The position numbers and the translations under genes were made by a program. Shown piece by piece: positions 1 through 6,948 of a stretch of DNA of 9,635 nt. How positions within the stretch are numbered: the first letter of the stretch is position 1; the number at the start of each line of letters is the position of its first letter. The notes under the pieces are model-generated. The model did no database searches. It was not told the origin of the DNA and saw nothing but the letters and a program-made list of their open reading frames with translations. Origin of the DNA: an uncultured Steroidobacter sp. (lineage in GTDB: Bacteria > Pseudomonadota > Gammaproteobacteria > Steroidobacterales > Steroidobacteraceae); the NCBI GenBank assembly GCA_946478975.1, contig CAMLEO010000275.1, positions 1 to 9,635 of the forward strand, given 5' to 3'.

Positions 1-2129
1 TAGCCGGTGCCGAAGTCGTCGATCGACAGGTGCAGACCCATCGCATACAACTCATCGAGCAGCTTGATGGTGCGCTTGGGATCGACCATCAACGTGGTCT
101 CGGTGATTTCCAGCTCGAAGCAGGTCGGCGACACTTCGTGGCGGCGGAACACCGATTTGCAGCGGGTGATGAAGCTCGCCTGCCGCAGTTGTTTCAACGA
201 CAGATTGATGGAAACGCGGCCGGGGTTCTTGTTCTTCTCCTGCCAGCGCCGGTAGTCGGCGCAGACGCGATTCAACACCCACTCGCCTATACCCAAGATC
301 AGGTTTGTTTCTTCCGCCAGCGGAATGAACTGCGACGGCGGAATGTCGCCGTGGCCCGGCAGCCGCCAGCGCAGCAGCGCTTCGGCGCCGACGATGCGGC
401 CATTACGCAAATCGACCTTCGGCTGATACAACATCATCAGCTCGTCACGCTCCAGCGCGCGACGCAGCTTGCTCTTGAGCATCAAACGTTCGACGGCAGC
501 GGCGTTCATGTCGGGCGAATAGAACGCGAAGCTGTTGCCGCCGTTTTGTTTCGAGTGATACATCGCCGCGTCGGCGTTGCGGATCAGGTCGATCACGTTC
601 TCCGCATCTTTCGGGCAGAACGCGATGCCGAGACTCGCGGTCAGGAACACTTCCTGCTGATCGACGTAATACGCTTTACAGACTTCCGCGAGCACCATGC
701 GAGCCAGGTTGGCCGCTTGCGCGCGCTCGTCGTCGGTGTCCGCAAAGCCTTCGATAAACAAACCGAACTCGTCGCCGGCGAGGCGCCCGACCACCGCTTC
801 GCGCGGCAGGATGCGGATCAAACGTTCGCTCAATACTTCCAGCGTGCGATCGCCGGCGGCGTGGCCGAACGTATCGTTGATTTCTTTGAACCGATCCATG
901 TCCAGATACAACATCACGATGCCGCGATCGTTACGTCGGGCCCGCGCGATCGCCTGCTGCAGCATGTGCTGGAACTGCATGCGGTTCGGCACTTTGGTGA
1001 GTGCGTCGTAACGAGCGAGGTAACGAATGCGACGCTCGGCCCGCTTGCGATCGGTGATGTTACGAACGACGAAGATCGTGCCCTGGAACTGCGGATCGTC
1101 GCCGGCAATCGGCGCGCCGGACAGCGACACCGGAATCGTTTGCCCGCTGCGCGTCGCGATCACCGTCTCGCGCGTCTCCACACCGGCGGCTTCCAGTGAG
1201 AAACCCTCGCGCTCGTTCTCGGCGATCAAGTTGATGAACGGCTGGCCGGCGATTTCTTCTTCGTTGTAACCGAACAGGCGCACCGCCGCGTCGTTGATCT
1301 TGCGCACCAGCCCGTCGGGCGAGGTCACCAGCACCGCATCGTTCATGCTGTTCAGAACGATGGTGAGATAGTTCTTGGTGATGGTGGTCTGGCGCAGGTT
1401 CTGGCGCATGCGGTCCAGCGCCATCTCCAGCTCGGCGATTTCGTCGTTGCTCGTGACTTTATGCGGGCGGGTGTAATCGCCTTCGCCGATGCGCTCGGCG
1501 GAACGAATCAGCTCCACGATCGGTTGCTGCAGGCGTTGCGCCAGCATCCACGCCACCAGCGCGAGCAAACCGGTGATCAAGATGCCGACGCCGGCAATGA
1601 TCCAGATGCGTCGTTCGAAATCGCGCTGCTGAACGCGCGCCAGCTGCGAACGCAATGTTTGCACGGTGGCTGCCAGGCCGGGCCGGGCGACGGTGATTTC
1701 CAATGTGCCGAGCGATTCGACATCGCCGAGGCCGCGACGGATCGTGCGCTGGTCTTTGGGCCCGATTTGTTTGGTCCACAGATCCTGCCGGCGGGTTTCG
1801 AACAGCACCGAGCCGTCGGGGTTCAACACGCGCGCGACCATCGCATAGGGATTGTTCAACAGCGCGGTGGCGACGCGTTCCACCATGCGCTTGTCGCCGT
1901 CGCGGAGCGCGGCTTCCAGTGCCCCCGAGTTGTTGGCAGCCAGGTCGCTGGCGAACAGATCCAGGCGTTGCGATTCGGCGATCAGCAGCGAGGCTTCGCC
2001 CTGCTTGACGAACAGCTCGCTCGACTTGCGATAGTCCAGGTACTCCAGCAGGAACAATGTCAGCGCGATGGCGACGCCCGCCGCGATGGCGACGGAGAGC
2101 AATCTGATTTTGAGGCCCCGAGATCTCAA
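1..2129 (-). CDS. Membrane-bound GGDEF-EAL c-di-GMP signalling protein with HAMP and PAS domains, 3' end outside window
   Basis: Predicted inner-membrane enzyme that makes and/or degrades cyclic di-GMP in response to periplasmic and PAS-sensed signals. I translated 709 codons. TM1 is at about residues 10-28, followed by a periplasmic region of about 145 residues with no fold I recognise. TM2 is at about 175-196, HAMP at about 197-250, PAS at about 255-365 (ending in the linker NITDRKRAE), and GGDEF at about 370-530. EAL begins near 550 and is cut by the window edge after DDFGTG (704-709). The GGDEF motif is AGDEF (451-455). The arginine-x-x-aspartate inhibitory site just upstream is absent. 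EAL residues seen are E583-A-L, N642, E674/E677 and D704-D705, so phosphodiesterase activity looks intact as far as visible. The start is TTG at 2127-2129, with GGAG six bases upstream. An ATG five bases further upstream meets a stop after two codons. Cyclase activity is less certain than hydrolysis. Confidence 0.93.
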   Translation of the reverse strand, partial: MRSRGLKIRLLSVAIAAGVAIALTLFLLEYLDYRKSSELFVKQGEASLLIAESQRLDLFASDLAANNSGALEAALRDGDKRMVERVATALLNNPYAMVARVLNPDGSVLFETRRQDLWTKQIGPKDQRTIRRGLGDVESLGTLEITVARPGLAATVQTLRSQLARVQQRDFERRIWIIAGVGILITGLLALVAWMLAQRLQQPIVELIRSAERIGEGDYTRPHKVTSNDEIAELEMALDRMRQNLRQTTITKNYLTIVLNSMNDAVLVTSPDGLVRKINDAAVRLFGYNEEEIAGQPFINLIAENEREGFSLEAAGVETRETVIATRSGQTIPVSLSGAPIAGDDPQFQGTIFVVRNITDRKRAERRIRYLARYDALTKVPNRMQFQHMLQQAIARARRNDRGIVMLYLDMDRFKEINDTFGHAAGDRTLEVLSERLIRILPREAVVGRLAGDEFGLFIEGFADTDDERAQAANLARMVLAEVCKAYYVDQQEVFLTASLGIAFCPKDAENVIDLIRNADAAMYHSKQNGGNSFAFYSPDMNAAAVERLMLKSKLRRALERDELMMLYQPKVDLRNGRIVGAEALLRWRLPGHGDIPPSQFIPLAEETNLILGIGEWVLNRVCADYRRWQEKNKNPGRVSINLSLKQLRQASFITRCKSVFRRHEVSPTCFELEITETTLMVDPKRTIKLLDELYAMGLHLSIDDFGTG

Positions 2130-2135
2130 CCCATA

Positions 2136-2139
2136 CTCC
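2136..2139 (-). promoter_or_regulatory. Ribosome binding site that decides the TTG start of the GGDEF-EAL gene
   Basis: GGAG on the minus strand lies six bases before the TTG at 2127-2129. No ATG or GTG in this frame was found in the upstream bases I translated (to about 2290), although the frame stays open there. The spacing is therefore the main argument for this start. Confidence 0.6.
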
Positions 2140-2364
2140 GCGTGACTACCGTCGAATCCGAATCTGGGCGCCCAGGTTCTACGTTTGCCGAAGTGCCTTG
2201 GTTTCGACTCGAATCTTCGGGTTGAAGTTCGGCCGCGACGTATTCGTGCTTTCCTGTATGAAGCATGGCCGTTGCATGCGCGCGGTCTGGCACTGGCGCT
2301 TCATTCCGCATGATACTCGCGTTATCCGGTCGTGGCGTGCCACATACATTACTTGTCGGTTTTT

Positions 2365-2393
2365 TTGACATACCCATCCGGATAGAATGTTGT
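2365..2393 (+). promoter_or_regulatory. Possible sigma-70 promoter for the M15 peptidase gene
   Basis: A perfect -35 TTGACA is at 2365-2370. The best -10-like hexamer, TAGAAT (2383-2388), is only 12 bases away, which is too close. The hexamer at the normal 17-base spacing (TGTTGT, 2388-2393) is poor. The site is therefore only a candidate, or one needing an activator. The dyad GTGGC-GT-GCCAC lies about 22 bases upstream. Confidence 0.3.
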
Positions 2394-2422
2394 TCCATCC
2401 TCTTCGCAAGGTTTTACGTTGA

Positions 2423-3100
2423 ATGAACGAGCTCGAGCTCACCGGCCAGGCGCGCACTCATGTCGTGGAGATCAGCGAGCCCCCCTGCGCGCTTCACTAT
2501 GAAACGGTGGCTTCTTTCCTGGCGATGAGGGATGCGGCGAGGCAGGAGGGCATCGACCTGGTGCCGCGCTCCAGCTTCCGCGATTTTCAAACTCAGCTCG
2601 CGATCTGGAATCGCAAGTGGACCGGGCAGCGACCGTTGTACGACCGGCAGGGTGCGCTGGTCGATCGCGCCCGACTGTCGGACAGCGAGACTGTGGATGC
2701 GATTTTGTGCTGGTCGGCGATTCCGGGCGGCAGCCGGCATCACTGGGGCAGCGACATCGACGTGATCGACGCGGCCGCGGTGCCGCCTGGTTACACGGTC
2801 GAGCTGGTGCCGAGCGAATACGGCAGCGATGGCATATTCGCGCGCCTGTCGCAGTGGCTCGATGCAAATATGCGACGCTTCGGTTTCTTCCAGCCGTATC
2901 GCACCGACCGCGGCGGCGTGAGCCCGGAACCCTGGCATTTGAGCTATGCGCCGGTGTCGCAGGCGGCGCTCGAATCGCTGAGCTTGTCGACGCTGCGGCG
3001 AGTGTTGGAAACGAGCAGCATCGAAGGCAAGACGCACGTGCTGACGCGCCTGCCGGAAATCTACACGCGCTTCCTGCTCTCTGTGGACTCCCCGAGCTGA
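2423..3100 (+). CDS. M15 family (VanY/LdcB-like) D,D- or L,D-carboxypeptidase
   Basis: A 225-residue zinc peptidase predicted to trim the terminal D-alanine from peptidoglycan stem peptides or their recycled fragments. The M15B signature is clear. SRHHWGSDID (104-113) supplies the zinc ligands H106 and D113 in the S-x-H-x-x-G-x-x-x-D pattern. EPWH (169-172) supplies the catalytic glutamate E169 and the third ligand H172. An upstream block with SSFRDFQTQ (50-58) matches the usual S-x-x-R-x-x-x-x-Q region. No signal peptide or membrane segment is visible, so it may act on cytoplasmic recycled muropeptides or be exported by another route. The start is the ATG right after an in-frame TGA. The nearest Shine-Dalgarno-like AAGG (2408-2411) is 11 bases upstream, rather far. 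The gene converges with the SDR gene. D,D versus L,D specificity cannot be told from sequence. Confidence 0.9.
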   Translation: MNELELTGQARTHVVEISEPPCALHYETVASFLAMRDAARQEGIDLVPRSSFRDFQTQLAIWNRKWTGQRPLYDRQGALVDRARLSDSETVDAILCWSAIPGGSRHHWGSDIDVIDAAAVPPGYTVELVPSEYGSDGIFARLSQWLDANMRRFGFFQPYRTDRGGVSPEPWHLSYAPVSQAALESLSLSTLRRVLETSSIEGKTHVLTRLPEIYTRFLLSVDSPS

Positions 3101-3101
3101 G

Positions 3102-3938
3102 TCATTTCGACGCCGAACGCTGCTGTGCGAGCTCGCTGACCTTTTCGAGGAAGCGCAGCGGCATCCAACGTTTCAAGCGCCACATCGTGCGGGCCGACCG
3201 GGGCAGCACGATGTACACGCTGCCGTCGCTCGCTTCTCGCAGCAGATCGCGAGCGACGTCCTCGACCGAATATTCCGATCTTTGCATGGCCTTGTGGGCG
3301 GACGCGCGAGCGTATTCCGGCCCGCGCAATGTTTCCAACAGCCCGGATTGAAAAAACGTCGGCATCACCACCGAGACCTGAATGCCGGCCGAGCGCAGCT
3401 CGTTCACCAGGGTTTCGCTGATCGAGACCACGGCCGCTTTGGTGGCGTTGTACGAGACCATGCCCGGCGCCGATGCGAACGCCGCGGCGCTGGCGACGTT
3501 GATCAGCATGCCGGTGCCGTTGCGTTGTAAGTGAGGGATGGCAGCGCGCGAGCCGTGGACGACGCCCATCACGTTGATGTCGATGATCCAGCGCCAGTCT
3601 TCGAGCGGCACTTCCATCAGCGCGCCGCCGCCGGCGACACCAGCGTTGTTGATCATTACATCGAAGCCGTCGTGAGTGGCGGCGAAGGAATTGATCGCGA
3701 CGGTGAGCTCGTCCGCATGCGTTACATCGCCGGGATACGCGACCAGCCGCACGCCGGCGTCGGCGAATTCAGCTTCAACGGTCGTGAGCCGCTCCAGGTT
3801 TCGGTCGAACAAGCCAAGCGTCCAGCCGTCTGCCGCCAGGGCTTTCGCCAGCGCGAGGCCCAGGCCACTGCCCGCGCCAGTGATGAAGGCGCGCTTACGC
3901 GGAAACCGGGAACTCAGCTTCGCAAACCGTTCGGTCAT
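3102..3938 (-). CDS. Classical short-chain dehydrogenase/reductase (SDR)
   Basis: A 278-residue NAD(P)-dependent oxidoreductase of the classical SDR type; the substrate is unknown. The Rossmann glycine motif is TGAGSGLG (20-27). An acidic residue, D45, ends the second strand and suggests NAD(H), though R46 beside it leaves NADP(H) possible. NNAG is at 97-100. The catalytic tetrad is N122, S150, Y163 and K167 (YNATK). A basic, tryptophan-containing C-terminal tail (KRWMPLRFLEK) extends beyond the core fold. The ATG at 3936-3938 is chosen because AGGA lies six bases upstream and the protein begins just before the first strand. The frame stays open upstream to 4262, but that part overlaps the membrane-protein gene in another frame and has low-complexity arginine-rich composition. 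The gene lies 41 bases downstream of the MgtC/DUF4010 gene, probably as last gene of that operon. Confidence 0.93.
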   Translation of the reverse strand: MTERFAKLSSRFPRKRAFITGAGSGLGLALAKALAADGWTLGLFDRNLERLTTVEAEFADAGVRLVAYPGDVTHADELTVAINSFAATHDGFDVMINNAGVAGGGALMEVPLEDWRWIIDINVMGVVHGSRAAIPHLQRNGTGMLINVASAAAFASAPGMVSYNATKAAVVSISETLVNELRSAGIQVSVVMPTFFQSGLLETLRGPEYARASAHKAMQRSEYSVEDVARDLLREASDGSVYIVLPRSARTMWRLKRWMPLRFLEKVSELAQQRSASK

Positions 3939-3979
3939 CGTGCATCCTGAAGCCACGCGGACGGCGGAGTATGCCGACC

Positions 3980-5245
3980 TCAGACGAAGAAAGCGCGCAC
4001 CGACCACGCACCCCAGGCTGCCAGCGCCATGAGCACCAGGCCCGGCACCAGCTTCAGCGCATAACGCCGGTCCCCTAGGGAAAATGCGACCACGGTTTTG
4101 CTCACGGTGTTGGTGGTAAAACCGATCAGCACCGCCAGCGCCGCGAACTCCGGTTGCGTGCGGCCGCTTGCCGCCAGCGATGCTGACGAAATTGCAGCCG
4201 CATGGGCATCGGTGAAACCGGCGACGCCGGCCGCGAGCATCAGGCCGCGATCGCCGAGCCATTGAGTGAGCGCGGCAGAAATGACCAGCGTCAGCCCGAC
4301 CACCAGAACGAACACCACCGCCGTTTTTGGATCGAACGGTCGGCCCTTCGGCGCCTCGCCATCGGAACCCTCACGAAAGCTGCGCAAAGCGAAGATGCCG
4401 GCGTAGATCACCGCAGCCAGTCCTGAGGCGAGCAGCGACGGCGCCAGGATGTGCAGCGTCGGTGTGCTCACCAGTCCAACCATGATCGTGAGTTGAATGA
4501 CTGTCGCGACGGACGAGGCTGCAGCTCCGGCGACCGCGCTCTTCTGCAATTCGGGATTGCTCTTCGTGCGTGCACCCATCGCTCCGATGGTCGCGGTGCT
4601 CGAAACAAAGCCCGATAACAATCCCGCAATCGACAGTCCGATCTTCGGCCCGAGCGCGCGCAGAGCGATGTAGCCCAGCGCGTTGATCGCCATGATCAGC
4701 ACCGCGAGCATCCACAGCTTGCGCAGTTGAATCACGCCCCAGGGATCGACCGGGGCCGATGGCACGAGAGGAAGAATCACGAGCGCCGCGGCGGCTAGCA
4801 TCAAGGCGTCGTGCATCTCGTCGTCGGTGAGCACGTTCTTGACCCAGTTGTGCGCGTACGCACGGAAGGCGAGGAGGATGGCGACGATGACCGCCAATGC
4901 CGCCGAGAGTCGTGGGTGATGAAGCGCCAGGCCACCCAGCAGGACGGTGACGATCATCGCAATCTCGGTCGTCAGCCCCGGATCGTCGCTGTCGTTCTTG
5001 AAGTAACTGACCGCAGCCAGCACGCCGATGCTTGCGCCAGTCGCGATGAATGCCGGCAAGCCGCCGAGCAGTAGCGAGAGCGCACCGGCCAGCGAGGTGA
5101 GAGCGAACGTGCGCAGGCCGCTGGCGTTGCGATGAGGGCCGGTGCCCTTGCTGCGCTCACGCTCGATGCCGATCAGCAACCCAACCGCGAGCGCGACGCC
5201 GAGGTTGAGCCAGGACGGGTCGATGGGAGAAGGCTGGATGCTCAT
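3980..5245 (-). CDS. MgtC/SapB-DUF4010 polytopic membrane protein
   Basis: A 421-residue inner-membrane protein with about twelve to thirteen hydrophobic segments. The N-terminal part (about 10-145) carries the MgtC/SapB hallmark LLIGIERE (23-30). The C-terminal half (about 170-415) matches the DUF4010 type, with the small-residue motifs SGFVSSTAT and GFTDAHAAAISSA and a late TNTVSK segment. Proteins with this two-domain build are common in proteobacteria, but the transported substrate or partner is not established. MgtC itself modulates ATP synthase or ion homeostasis in Salmonella, and that should not be transferred here. The start ATG at 5243-5245 has no good Shine-Dalgarno and sits beside a small GC-rich hairpin. 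It lies 34 bases after the HD gene stop, so it is probably co-transcribed and perhaps translationally dependent on it. Confidence 0.9.
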   Translation of the reverse strand: MSIQPSPIDPSWLNLGVALAVGLLIGIERERSKGTGPHRNASGLRTFALTSLAGALSLLLGGLPAFIATGASIGVLAAVSYFKNDSDDPGLTTEIAMIVTVLLGGLALHHPRLSAALAVIVAILLAFRAYAHNWVKNVLTDDEMHDALMLAAAALVILPLVPSAPVDPWGVIQLRKLWMLAVLIMAINALGYIALRALGPKIGLSIAGLLSGFVSSTATIGAMGARTKSNPELQKSAVAGAAASSVATVIQLTIMVGLVSTPTLHILAPSLLASGLAAVIYAGIFALRSFREGSDGEAPKGRPFDPKTAVVFVLVVGLTLVISAALTQWLGDRGLMLAAGVAGFTDAHAAAISSASLAASGRTQPEFAALAVLIGFTTNTVSKTVVAFSLGDRRYALKLVPGLVLMALAAWGAWSVRAFFV

Positions 5246-5279
5246 CCCGCCATGTTAGCGGGCGGCCTGCGCGGTGGGC

Positions 5280-6275
5280 TCAGGTCTTCCAGACTTGTTT
5301 CAAATGGCCGATGACCAGCGAGCGGATGTTTTGCACCGGGTTGCGTTCCCAGGTGAAGCACGGCGGATCGCGGCGGAGCATGGGCCAGCGGCCGGTGCGC
5401 AGTACTTCGTGCAGGTACTCGGTGTTGGCCTGGATCGCTTCCATGTACGGGTTGCGGCCGTTGAACAGCGATTCCAGATAGCTGTAGGCGCTGCCGAATT
5501 CGCCGTCGAGGCGCGAGCGGCGCACTTCTTCGATGAACCCTGGCGTCTGGCGCAGCACGTCCAGCCCGGAGCTGTACTTCACCGACGTCTTGCCCTGGCC
5601 GTCGCTGGGCATCGCGATGCCGCCGAGCACGAACTCCGGGTACAGGCGGTCGCGGCACTTCTCCAGGTAACAACGATCGGACATCTGCGCGATCAGGTCG
5701 CCGGTGCCGATCAGGTGGCCGAGCCGGCGGTCGCGCGGATCGTCGAGGCGGATCTGGTCGAACTGCACTTCGTAGCCGGTGAAGTGCACGATCTTGGTCG
5801 CAACCGGCACCCACTCGGCCATGCCGATGGTGGGCAGGTAGCGGCCGATGAACTGGGCGCTGCGGCTGACGTGGCTTTGGGTGAACTCGGCGCCGTTGCG
5901 ATGCGTCTGGTCGTCCGTCTGACGAATGTAACCTGCGTCATGAAACAAAGCGGTTACGACACCGAGGATGGCGCGCTCGGGCCCGAGGCGTTCATCCGCG
6001 ACGTGCGTGCGATCGTAGCTGACGACCAGGCGGGCGACCGCGAGCGTGCCGTCGAGGGAATGTTGCAGGTCGTGATAAACGGTGTCGCAGCCGTAGTAGC
6101 CGGGAAACTGGCCGTTGAACAGGCGCTCGAAATCGCGAAACGCGGTGTCCACGCGATCCAGCGGATAGTGCGGCCAGGTCTGCCGATACAAATCCACCAC
6201 GGCGCGCCGAACAGCGTCAGGCGAGCTGACCTGCACGGTGTTGGTGACATCGAAATCGCTGCGCCGATACTGCAT
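5280..6275 (-). CDS. HD-domain metal-dependent phosphohydrolase, cyclic-nucleotide-phosphodiesterase-like
   Basis: A 331-residue predicted soluble phosphohydrolase. Metal-site motifs follow the HD/PDEase order. YHDLQH gives H68 and H72; FHDAGY gives the HD pair H112-D113. H135 and H164 follow, and GTGDLIAQMSD gives D193 and D200. The YH-x-x-x-H block followed by HD and a late aspartate resembles class I cyclic nucleotide phosphodiesterases as well as other HD hydrolases. cAMP, cGMP or another phosphoester are all possible substrates. The C-terminal third (about residues 215-331) has no motif I recognise. I favour the ATG at 6273-6275, although it lacks a Shine-Dalgarno. A TTG at 6309-6311 would add twelve residues, but it would leave a leader of only about five bases from the predicted promoter. 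It is the first gene of the probable operon with the MgtC/DUF4010 and SDR genes. Confidence 0.85.
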   Translation of the reverse strand: MQYRRSDFDVTNTVQVSSPDAVRRAVVDLYRQTWPHYPLDRVDTAFRDFERLFNGQFPGYYGCDTVYHDLQHSLDGTLAVARLVVSYDRTHVADERLGPERAILGVVTALFHDAGYIRQTDDQTHRNGAEFTQSHVSRSAQFIGRYLPTIGMAEWVPVATKIVHFTGYEVQFDQIRLDDPRDRRLGHLIGTGDLIAQMSDRCYLEKCRDRLYPEFVLGGIAMPSDGQGKTSVKYSSGLDVLRQTPGFIEEVRRSRLDGEFGSAYSYLESLFNGRNPYMEAIQANTEYLHEVLRTGRWPMLRRDPPCFTWERNPVQNIRSLVIGHLKQVWKT

Positions 6276-6323
6276 GGACGTGCGGAACAAAGCGTCGCCG
6301 AGGACAAGCAAACAATCCGCTGG

Positions 6324-6351
6324 AGTCTAGTCGCCTTTCGCCAATTGTCCA
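6324..6351 (-). promoter_or_regulatory. Candidate sigma-70 promoter of the HD-MgtC-SDR operon
   Basis: On the minus strand, TGGACA (6346-6351; five of six to TTGACA) is followed after 16 bases by TAGACT (6324-6329; four of six to TATAAT). Transcription would begin near 6317, about 41 bases before the ATG at 6275. Confidence 0.5.
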
Positions 6352-6402
6352 TGTCGGAATTATTGTCATCGATTGGCGTCACCAGTGGCGCGAACCGGCT
6401 TT

Positions 6403-6414
6403 TTTCCCGGGAAA
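6403..6414. repeat. Perfect 12-bp palindrome, possible operator
   Basis: TTTCCCGGGAAA is fully self-complementary and flanked by further A/T runs. It lies about 90 bases upstream of the predicted HD start of transcription, a reasonable place for a dimeric regulator, but no binding protein can be named. Confidence 0.35.
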
Positions 6415-6480
6415 TTCGCCGCTTTTTTTTCGGCGCCTCGCGCGCCGCTCGCAATGCCCGCGACGGCGCTGAATTCCATC

Positions 6481-6500
6481 TATGTGACAGGCTTCACATA
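6481..6500. promoter_or_regulatory. CRP-type binding site
   Basis: TATGTGA-CAGGCT-TCACATA is a perfect seven-base inverted repeat. It contains TGTGA-N6-TCACA exactly, the consensus for CRP/Vfr-type cAMP receptor proteins. It lies in the region upstream of the HD gene, centred about 174 bases before the predicted transcription start, farther than usual for direct activation. It could instead act as a weak 3' hairpin for the SRPBCC transcript, but no T-run follows it. Confidence 0.6.
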
Positions 6501-6526
6501 ATGGCGCGAGTCTGCCGGATGCTGGT

Positions 6527-6928
6527 TCAGGCGGCGGCTTCCTGGGTGCGTTTGATGGTCGCGATGCCTGCTTCGATCATCGCTGCGACGGTGGGGGCGG
6601 CGTCATGCGGCAGCAGGTCGGAAGTCCAGGTAAATCGGCAGCCGCCCTCGGGCAGCCCAATCACCTGCGCGGCGCCGTTGTAATGAATCATGGGCCCGCC
6701 GACGATCGCCCACGCGACGCGGCGCCTTTCATCGTCGACGCTGACGATCAGCTCTCGGGCGGTGCGGCCGTTGCCGAATGTAACGATGCGGGCGTCGTCG
6801 CCGTCCATTTTGGTGTCGATGACAAAGCCGGGGCACAGCCGCGTATGCAGCGCGCCGACGTCGCGCAATGCGCTCCAGACTTTGTCGGGATCTGCTTGAA
6901 TGTGAACTTCGCGATGAATCGTAGCCAT
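6527..6928 (-). CDS. SRPBCC-fold (polyketide cyclase/START-like) small protein
   Basis: A 133-residue protein of the SRPBCC superfamily, which binds hydrophobic ligands in a helix-grip cavity. The visible pattern is an amphipathic first strand (TIHREVHIQADPDKVW), a short helix with LHTRLCPGF, alternating strands such as RIVTFGNG and RRRVAWAIVGG, and a final long helix (PTVAAMIEAGIATIKRT). The length is normal for a stand-alone domain. The ligand or reaction is unknown. The start ATG at 6926-6928 has a strong GGAG six bases upstream. A longer open frame reaches 7288 but lies inside the AraC gene and is not needed. It is 20 bases downstream of the AraC gene and very likely co-transcribed with it. 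Confidence 0.88.
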   Translation of the reverse strand: MATIHREVHIQADPDKVWSALRDVGALHTRLCPGFVIDTKMDGDDARIVTFGNGRTARELIVSVDDERRRVAWAIVGGPMIHYNGAAQVIGLPEGGCRFTWTSDLLPHDAAPTVAAMIEAGIATIKRTQEAAA

Positions 6929-6948
6929 GTCGCTCTCCAAAGGTGAGC

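Larger units (their letters stand above)
2130..2422. promoter_or_regulatory. Divergent intergenic control region with several dyads
   Basis: This stretch separates the minus-strand c-di-GMP gene from the plus-strand M15 gene, so it must hold both promoters. It contains a perfect 12-bp palindrome CTGGGCGCCCAG (2164-2175). It also has the dyad TTCGA-C-TCGAA (2203-2213) and the dyad GTGGC-GT-GCCAC (2332-2343). Short minus-strand reading frames here (for example across 2126-2398 and 2179-2457) lack supporting ribosome binding sites and overlap the two real genes, so I treat them as chance. Confidence 0.5.
6276..6526. promoter_or_regulatory. Noncoding control region upstream of the HD gene
   Basis: About 250 bases lie between the SRPBCC stop and the HD gene start. 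They hold a sigma-70 promoter candidate, a 12-bp palindrome, a GC-rich hairpin beside an eight-T run and a CRP-type dyad. I see no credible protein-coding gene in it. It is richer in A/T runs than its neighbours. Confidence 0.6.

Noticed and set aside
30..1199. A 389-codon open frame on the plus strand opposite the GGDEF-EAL gene
   Set aside because: The minus strand encodes a clear multi-domain protein throughout. The plus-strand frame has no family motif and is the usual GC-rich antisense artefact.
2126..2457. Two minus-strand frames of about 90 codons in the divergent region
   Set aside because: They overlap each other and the start of a real gene at one end or both. They show no recognisable motif and no ribosome binding site, and the region must hold two promoters.
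3939..4262. N-terminal extension of the SDR frame by 108 codons
   Set aside because: It overlaps the end of the MgtC/DUF4010 gene, has arginine-rich composition, and the internal ATG at 3938 has a good Shine-Dalgarno at the expected distance before the first Rossmann strand.
6423..6447. GC-rich hairpin (CGGCGC-ctcgc-GCGCCG) next to a run of eight T, looking like an intrinsic terminator
   Set aside because: The T-run precedes the stem on the plus strand, and on the minus strand the stem is followed by A. The polarity is wrong for a terminator in either direction.
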